From NCBI GenBank assembly GCA_021772595.1, contig JAJFLS010000378.1:1-38438 (forward strand): a DNA stretch of 38,438 nucleotides. Reading direction: 5' to 3'. The DNA is from Opitutales bacterium (GTDB taxonomy: Bacteria; Verrucomicrobiota; Verrucomicrobiia; Opitutales; Opitutaceae). A program made the position numbers and the translations under genes. Of this stretch, positions 33,447-38,438 are shown in pieces. Position 1 is the stretch's first letter. Each line of letters opens with the position of its first letter. The notes beneath the pieces were generated by a model. It saw only the letters and a program-made list of their open reading frames with translations. It searched no databases and had not been told where the DNA came from.

Positions 33447-34556
33447 ATGAAATGGAAATGCCACGCAGCTACTTGGTTGCTTACTGCTCTTGCGTTTTTC
33501 TCGATTGTCGAAGCGACTCCCGATTCAGAGGAAGCCGCGGAACCCTGGACCTTCGTCAGTATTCCCGACTTTCTGAATTTCGATATAGAGTACCCGCAGG
33601 TGGGTTGGGAGGACGCGCTGGGATTCATTTTGGACTCCATGAAAAGCGAGGAGCCCGCTTTCGTTATGGTTGCGGGCGACTTGGTTATGGGGCATTGGGG
33701 GACGGTCGAGGAAGAAGTCGATAAATGGGCGGATCAATATTATCCGCAATGGATAAACCGCTTCAAGGATCACGGCCTAAAAGTCTACACGGCGCTTGGT
33801 GACCATGAGATCGGCGACAATCCGTGGCGGAACGAAAGGGCGAAAGCAGTTCCCTTCTATAAAGAGGCCTTCAAGCGTCACCTCCAAATGCCTCTCAACG
33901 GACCAGAACATATGAAAGGCACCGCATTTCATTGGCGGCACAAGAATGTTCTATTCGTGTCCGTCGATGTCTTCGAAAAAGGGAACGGGCAGGAAGGCGA
34001 AATCGTCGCGCAAGTTACGGGCAGGCAACTGGCGTGGCTCGATGATGTATTGAAAACGCATCGCGAAGAGGTCGACCACTTCGTTGTAATGGGCCATACT
34101 CCAATCTTGCGCCCGGTTCGGATGTTTAGCTCGAGCGGCATGCTGCTAGAAGTGGGCCGCGAATCGGATTTATGGAAGACCTTCGTGAAGTACAATGTAG
34201 ATTTATATATTTGCGGCGAAGTCCATGCGGTGACCTGCACGGAGATTGACGGTATTCAGCAAGTTGCGCACGGCGGGCTGATCGGTCGAACGACGAAACC
34301 AAACTACATGGTGGTCACGGTACATAATGATCGGCTCGAGCTTGAACTCAAGGAGATAGACCTGATCAACGGCGAAGGGATGCTCTGGCAGCACGACAAG
34401 AAACGCGGCCCATACGATACGATACAAATAACCGAGGCCCGCAAGCGGGAAGGGTTCAAGTCGATCGGCTTTGCGTGCATCGACAAGCGAGAAGGCGAAA
34501 GACGATTCGAATCCGTATCCGGATTCTTCGACGAAACGAACAATCCTGTTGATTAG
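33447..34556 (+). CDS. Secreted calcineurin-like metallophosphoesterase with altered metal motifs
   Basis: 369 residues from the ATG at 33447, which gives the signal peptide MKWKCHAATWLLTALAFFSI with a cut near EATP. The frame is open back to 33309, but that stretch is translated REPIN and is excluded. Metallophosphoesterase signatures: VAGDLVMG (75-82), GDHE (118-121, usually GNHE), VVMGHTPI (213-220) and CGEVH (256-260, usually GHxH). The first motif, normally DxH, reads PDFLNFD (40-46), with no histidine. The metal site is therefore non-standard: either a subfamily variant or a protein with changed activity. It is followed by the next gene after 6 bases, so it is in an operon with it. Confidence 0.87.
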   Translation: MKWKCHAATWLLTALAFFSIVEATPDSEEAAEPWTFVSIPDFLNFDIEYPQVGWEDALGFILDSMKSEEPAFVMVAGDLVMGHWGTVEEEVDKWADQYYPQWINRFKDHGLKVYTALGDHEIGDNPWRNERAKAVPFYKEAFKRHLQMPLNGPEHMKGTAFHWRHKNVLFVSVDVFEKGNGQEGEIVAQVTGRQLAWLDDVLKTHREEVDHFVVMGHTPILRPVRMFSSSGMLLEVGRESDLWKTFVKYNVDLYICGEVHAVTCTEIDGIQQVAHGGLIGRTTKPNYMVVTVHNDRLELELKEIDLINGEGMLWQHDKKRGPYDTIQITEARKREGFKSIGFACIDKREGERRFESVSGFFDETNNPVD

Positions 34557-34562
34557 AAACTA

Positions 34563-36158
34563 ATGAAGAAAACTTGCTCACTAGCGGCCGCGGTTATCCT
34601 TTCGAGCGTTCTGACTCAACCTTGTTTTAGCGAAAGCGAGTCGGATGTCTTTAAAGAAGCCCTACGTAATGGCGAGCTGGCCAACGAAGGTTTCCGTCGT
34701 TGCGACCACTATGTGGAAGGTTGGCTACGACTGGCTGATCCCGAGACAGGACTGCTTCCTCGAAACAGGAAAGACCAATTTTGGAACGCGAAGGACTCAG
34801 CGGCGGACAATTATCCGTTTATGGTCCTGACGACGAGCTTCACGAACCGCCCGATGTTTGAGGGCAGGATGAAGGCTATGCTGGCTACGGAAATCAAACT
34901 GACATCCCGGATAGACAGTCTTCCGGATACATACGACTTTGTGAAGCGAGGCTTCCAAAGCGAAGAGACCGACTTAGATAGTATAATGTTCGGATCTTCT
35001 GAGTACATTAAAGACGGACTGCTTCCGCTCGCCGAGTGGCTAGGTCCGAGTCCGTGGAGTGAGCGGATGATTAGCATTCTCGATGACATGTGGAAACACG
35101 CTCCAGTGGATACTCCCTACGGGAAGATCGTCTCGACCAACGTGGAGGTGAATGGCGAGATGCTTCAAGCCCTCTCGAGAATCTACTGGATGACAGGCAA
35201 ACGAAAATATCTCGATTGGGCAGTTCGGCTAGGCGACTATTACCTTCTCGGCAACCATCACCCGACGCGGGACACGAGCCAGCTCAGACTGCGCGATCAC
35301 GGATGCGAGATCGTTTCCGGACTTTGCGAGCTGTACGCGGCGGCGAGTTTCGCCCTGCCCGAGAAGAAGAAGGCGTACGAAAAACCGATCCACGAAATGC
35401 TGGACCGCATTCTGGAGGTGGGAAGAAACGAGCACGGGCTTTTCTACAATGTTGTCGATCCTCTTGAGGGAGCTCCGACCAACGAAGGAATTGCGGACAC
35501 GTGGGGCTACACCTACAATGGATTCTATATCGTCTACCTTGTGGATGAAACTGAATCCTATCGCATTGCCGCTATTGAAGCATTGTCGAACATAAAAGAG
35601 CACTACCGTAGCTACGATTGGGAGCACGGCAGTGCCGACGGTTACGCGGACTCTATCGAGAGCGCTCTTAACCTGTACAATCGAGAGCGCATTGCCTACG
35701 CTGCGCAGTGGATCGACAGCGAAATCAAGGTTATGTGGGAAATGCAAAAAGAGGACGGAGTCATCGAAGGCTGGTATGGCGACGGCAACTTCGCGCGGAC
35801 ATCGATCATGTACTGTCTGTGGAAAACTCAAGGCGTGTCTGTGCAGCCCTGGAGAGAAGATCTAATATTCGGCGCTGTTCAGAAAGGGGACACTCTTTAT
35901 ATATCTCTAACCGCTGAGAAAGACTGGATGGGGAGGCTGATTTTCGATGCCCCTCGGCACAAATCCAACATGGGGCTTCCGATCGACTGGCCGAGGATCA
36001 ACCAGTTTCCAGAATGGTTCACAGTGGATGAAGATAAAACCTATATCCTGTCAGAGTCGAAAATTAGACCAATTAAATATACAGGAGCCAATTTACATCA
36101 GGGAGTTGAAGTGAATCTGGGAAAGGGTGAAGTTAATCAGATAACGGTTCACCGATAG
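34563..36158 (+). CDS. Secreted protein, probable six-hairpin (alpha/alpha) carbohydrate-active fold
   Basis: 531 residues. Sec signal peptide MKKTCSLAAAVILSSVLTQPCFS, with a cut near residue 23. The mature part is rich in amphipathic helices with regularly placed aromatic/acidic motifs (LRLADPETGLLPRN, DNYPFMVLTT, TNVEVNGEMLQALSRIYWMTGKRKYLDWA in parts, DTWGYTYNGFY), reminiscent of (alpha/alpha)6-toroid glycosidases and lyases. The C-terminal 100 residues look like a beta-sandwich. I cannot assign a CAZy family. It starts 6 bases after the phosphoesterase stop and is followed by the TIM-barrel gene 29 bases on, so the three form one operon. A role in glycan or glycoside breakdown is inference. 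Confidence 0.75.
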   Translation: MKKTCSLAAAVILSSVLTQPCFSESESDVFKEALRNGELANEGFRRCDHYVEGWLRLADPETGLLPRNRKDQFWNAKDSAADNYPFMVLTTSFTNRPMFEGRMKAMLATEIKLTSRIDSLPDTYDFVKRGFQSEETDLDSIMFGSSEYIKDGLLPLAEWLGPSPWSERMISILDDMWKHAPVDTPYGKIVSTNVEVNGEMLQALSRIYWMTGKRKYLDWAVRLGDYYLLGNHHPTRDTSQLRLRDHGCEIVSGLCELYAAASFALPEKKKAYEKPIHEMLDRILEVGRNEHGLFYNVVDPLEGAPTNEGIADTWGYTYNGFYIVYLVDETESYRIAAIEALSNIKEHYRSYDWEHGSADGYADSIESALNLYNRERIAYAAQWIDSEIKVMWEMQKEDGVIEGWYGDGNFARTSIMYCLWKTQGVSVQPWREDLIFGAVQKGDTLYISLTAEKDWMGRLIFDAPRHKSNMGLPIDWPRINQFPEWFTVDEDKTYILSESKIRPIKYTGANLHQGVEVNLGKGEVNQITVHR

Positions 36159-36187
36159 GATCGCTTTTTGTAGATTATTGAAACGCG

Positions 36188-37612
36188 ATGAAAATCTTGA
36201 GTATATATGGGCTGTTGTTCATACTCGTTTTCGCTAACTCGATAAGCCAGGCGGACGATTTCGAAACGGGAAGGATACAGCCAGGTTCAGCGCATCCGCG
36301 TTACTGGCAATACCACTGTAAGCCAGTATTGCTGCTGGGCGGAACCAAGGACGATAACCTGTTTCAGATCGCTGACGTCGAGGAGCACCTCGACTTGCTC
36401 GTCAGCGTTGGCGGGAATTACATACGCTGCGTGATGAGCGGTCGCGACGAAGGGAACGTCTGGCCGTTTGCCCAAGACGACGATGGGCAATACGATCTTA
36501 CGCGTTTCAACGCGGAGTATTGGAATCGTTTCGATAGATTGCTGAAACTGACGCACGAACGACAGATCATCGTGCAGATTGAAGTATGGGCGTTTCACGA
36601 CTTCTTCGATCAATACGGAACCTGGGGCGCGAATCCGTGGCATCCCGCCAATAACGTCAATTACACTCCCGAGCTGTCGCGCCTAAAAAAAGCCTATTCG
36701 ACGGCCAACAATGTGCACCATGACTTCTTCTTCACAGTCCCGAAACTGAACGACAATCAAATCATGCTGGAGTATCAGCAGCGGTTTGCCGATCGGTTAT
36801 TAGAATCGACGCTGCGGTACGATCATGTCCTATATTGCATGACAAATGAGATTCACCCGCTCTACCCGCCTGAATGGGGCTGGTATTGGGCCGACCATAT
36901 TCGGCGGCAAGCGAGCGAAGAGGGGAAGCGGGTGGAGACTAGCGAGATGTACTGGCAGACTGATCTCAAGCACTCCCGGCATCGCCAGTCGATTGATCAT
37001 CCGGAAACCTATACCTTCTTTGAAGCATCGCAAAACAGCGCGCTGAAAGGACAGCAGAGTTGGGAAAATCTGCAGCATGTATGGCATGCTCTAGCAGAAC
37101 ATCCAAGGCCCATCAATCATACCAAGATCTACGGCGCCAATACGGGACGTGGCTGGGAAGGAAGCGACGATAACGCCACCGCGCGTTTCTGGAGAAACAT
37201 CATTGGCGGGTCGGCATCGAGCCGGTTTCACCGGCCATCGTCTGGTCTCGGATTATCGGCCGTCGCTCAGACTCATATCCGCAGCATGCGGATGCTGACT
37301 TCCGAATTGGATTTAGTCCGCTGCGTTCCGGACAGCGAGAGTCTATTGCTGTCAGATAGGGAGCCAGACGAGGCCTACCTGACGAGAGTCGACGGTCGGC
37401 AGTATGCCGTTTACTTTCCCAACGGCGGCTCCGCGCGGCTCGACCTTTCCGCGGCGCAAGGCTCGTTCACCCTGAAATGGCTCGACGTTGCGAACAGTCG
37501 CTGGGAAGAGCCCCAGACCATCGAAGCGGGTCAGCGAGTGGTACTGACGTCTCCCGGTAAAGGACATTGGGGCGCCTTCCTCCTGCGGCGGAAACCCGGA
37601 GCGTTGCACTAG
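36188..37612 (+). CDS. Secreted TIM-barrel glycoside hydrolase-like protein
   Basis: 474 residues. Sec signal MKILSIYGLLFILVFANSISQA. The sequence resembles cellulase-superfamily (clan A-like, DUF4038/apiosidase-type) proteins: KPVLLLGGTKDDNLF at the start of the barrel, HLDLLVSVGGNYIRCVMS, then a likely acid/base glutamate in TNEIHP (E221) and a possible nucleophile in TFFEASQ (E279). A C-terminal beta-sandwich of about 90 residues (YAVYFPNGGSARLDLS, LKWLDVANSRWEEP) matches the accessory domain common in such enzymes. The family call is by motif only. It is the last gene of the plus-strand cluster and convergent with the esterase-like gene. Confidence 0.8.
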   Translation: MKILSIYGLLFILVFANSISQADDFETGRIQPGSAHPRYWQYHCKPVLLLGGTKDDNLFQIADVEEHLDLLVSVGGNYIRCVMSGRDEGNVWPFAQDDDGQYDLTRFNAEYWNRFDRLLKLTHERQIIVQIEVWAFHDFFDQYGTWGANPWHPANNVNYTPELSRLKKAYSTANNVHHDFFFTVPKLNDNQIMLEYQQRFADRLLESTLRYDHVLYCMTNEIHPLYPPEWGWYWADHIRRQASEEGKRVETSEMYWQTDLKHSRHRQSIDHPETYTFFEASQNSALKGQQSWENLQHVWHALAEHPRPINHTKIYGANTGRGWEGSDDNATARFWRNIIGGSASSRFHRPSSGLGLSAVAQTHIRSMRMLTSELDLVRCVPDSESLLLSDREPDEAYLTRVDGRQYAVYFPNGGSARLDLSAAQGSFTLKWLDVANSRWEEPQTIEAGQRVVLTSPGKGHWGAFLLRRKPGALH

Positions 37613-37642
37613 AGAATATCCAATGAAAATTCTATTTGAAAA

Positions 37643-37712
37643 GTTCGGGACGGCGCCGAACGCTACCTATTAGGTTCTAGCATTTGGTAGCGTCCGGGCG
37701 CTGTCCCGGACG
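37643..37712. repeat. Pair of REP units in outward (GTAG-centred) arrangement, GTAGCGT family
   Basis: On the minus strand from 37666: GTAGCGTTCGGCGCC with GTTCGG/CCGAAC hairpin. On the plus strand from 37687: GTAGCGTCCGGGCGC with GTCCGGG/CCCGGAC hairpin. The two GTAG ends face each other across 20 bases, the opposite of the REPIN layout elsewhere. It lies in the convergent gap and may end both transcripts. Confidence 0.75.
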
Positions 37713-37727
37713 AAAGGCGTGTGTCGG

Positions 37728-38438
37728 CTACTGCCTCAGCAGCCAGTCGCGGCAGAGGTCGGTCCAGTTGGAGACGGGATAGGGTGAGGGACGGAGTCCG
37801 TAGCCGTGGCCTCCTGTGGGGAAAATGTGGATCTCAACGGGAATTCCGGCCTTGTGCAGCGCGGTGTTGTAGGCGATGGCACTGGCGACGTACTTGCGGT
37901 CGTCTTGAGTCTGCACGATGAATGCGGGCGGCGTTTGAAGGGTGACTTTGATTTCCTTGATCAAGTCGAGGTTTTCGTCGCCCAGGTAGGCGGGGTAGAT
38001 AAGCACTGTAAAATCTGGGCGGCAGGATACGCTGTCGGCGTCATCGATTGCTGGATACGTTCGCTTTTGCCAAGTGTTGCTGAGAGTGGCGGAAAGGTGG
38101 CCGCCCGCCGAGAAGCCGAGCACGCCGACGCGTTCAGGATCGATGTTCCAGTCGGTGGCCTTGTATCGGAGAAGACCGAGCGCGCGTTGCGCGTCTTGGA
38201 GCGCACCTTCGCGGTTTTTGGGCGTGCGGTATTTGAGCACGGCTGCGGAGAATCCGATGGAGTTGAGCCATTCCGCGATTTCGGTTCCTTCCAAATCCCA
38301 GGCTAGGATATTGTATGCGCCGCCTGGGCACACAAGAACGGTTGGGGCGGGGCCACGGGATTTCGCTTTGTAGAATGTGATCGATGGAACGGCGACATTG
38401 GAAATGCGGGTTACGCCGTTGTTCCTTGGGCTTGTTTC
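37728..38438 (-). CDS. Alpha/beta-hydrolase, acetylesterase-like (5' end cut by window edge)
   Basis: 236 residues are visible; the frame is open to the right edge, so the N terminus (including any signal peptide) lies outside. Numbered from the edge: oxyanion-hole motif VCPGGAYN (36-43), nucleophile elbow GFSAGGH with Ser110, acidic residue in QTQDD (Asp179/180), and histidine in GGHGYG (His211), a complete catalytic triad. This is the pattern of BD-FAE-like/acetyl-xylan-esterase-type enzymes that remove acyl groups from glycans. A shorter start within the window (GTG at 38333) is unlikely because it would begin inside the oxyanion strand. It is convergent with the TIM-barrel hydrolase and may complement it. 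Confidence 0.88.
   Translation of the reverse strand, partial: ETSPRNNGVTRISNVAVPSITFYKAKSRGPAPTVLVCPGGAYNILAWDLEGTEIAEWLNSIGFSAAVLKYRTPKNREGALQDAQRALGLLRYKATDWNIDPERVGVLGFSAGGHLSATLSNTWQKRTYPAIDDADSVSCRPDFTVLIYPAYLGDENLDLIKEIKVTLQTPPAFIVQTQDDRKYVASAIAYNTALHKAGIPVEIHIFPTGGHGYGLRPSPYPVSNWTDLCRDWLLRQ

Noticed and set aside
1..38438. CRISPR arrays, tRNA/rRNA genes, prophage or integrated element
   Set aside because: No regularly spaced direct repeats, no tRNA-like cloverleaf, and no integrase, transposase or phage structural gene was found; the repeats seen are dispersed palindromes.

Overview
The window reads as a chromosomal segment of a Gram-negative bacterium, most likely Verrucomicrobiota of the Opitutae/Puniceicoccales type. 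This is inferred from gene content: a very large TonB-dependent receptor with the 'ELSPF' motif after its signal peptide, FecI/FecR-type regulation, secreted Gfo/Idh and xylose-isomerase-like proteins with RR-type signal peptides, an ASPIC/UnbV protein, and few recognisable Shine-Dalgarno sites. No rRNA, tRNA, CRISPR, prophage or transposase gene was seen.

Region by region. 1-1.5 kb (minus): pyrR-pyrB of pyrimidine synthesis, with pyrB running off the left edge. 1.6-2.0 kb: a cold-shock protein with a leader hairpin and a strong terminator. 2.2-4.5 kb (minus): an XPD/DinG-type Fe-S helicase with an N-terminal PD-(D/E)XK-like domain, headed by a 44-bp near-perfect palindrome. 4.8-8.2 kb (plus): a small secreted protein, prfB with an intact programmed +1 frameshift, and an ATP-grasp-like protein. 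8.36-12.2 kb: smc, with DnaA-box-like sites upstream and an acidic insertion. 12.4-13.7 kb (minus): ECF sigma factor, membrane anti-sigma factor and a YbjQ-family protein in one operon. 13.8-16.9 kb (plus): YraN-family protein, then zwf and opcA of the oxidative pentose phosphate pathway. 17.0-21.5 kb: a full-length Lhr-type helicase. 21.7-24.0 kb (minus): a polytopic membrane protein and a CRTAC1-like VCBS/UnbV protein. 24.5-25.4 kb (minus): a secreted sugar isomerase/epimerase-like protein.

25.6-31.4 kb (plus) is a cell-surface-signalling unit: FecI-like sigma, FecR-like anti-sigma and a TonB-dependent receptor with an STN domain. The receptor reading frame contains a second complete-looking signal peptide in its interior. 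32.0-38.4 kb is a secreted catabolic cluster: Gfo/Idh oxidoreductase, calcineurin-like phosphoesterase, a six-hairpin-like protein, a TIM-barrel hydrolase-like protein, and, convergent and cut by the right edge, an acetylesterase-like alpha/beta hydrolase. Together with the receptor unit it suggests uptake and breakdown of a glycan or glycoside; the substrate cannot be told.

The most striking non-coding signal is a dense set of about a dozen palindromic repeats in nearly every intergenic gap. They belong to several unrelated sequence families, but almost all units begin with GTAG followed by a hairpin and are mostly arranged as inverted pairs (GTAG...CTAC). This is the signature of REP/REPIN elements mobilised by RAYT transposases. 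One lies in frame inside the lhr gene and one supplies the stop codon of the helicase gene.
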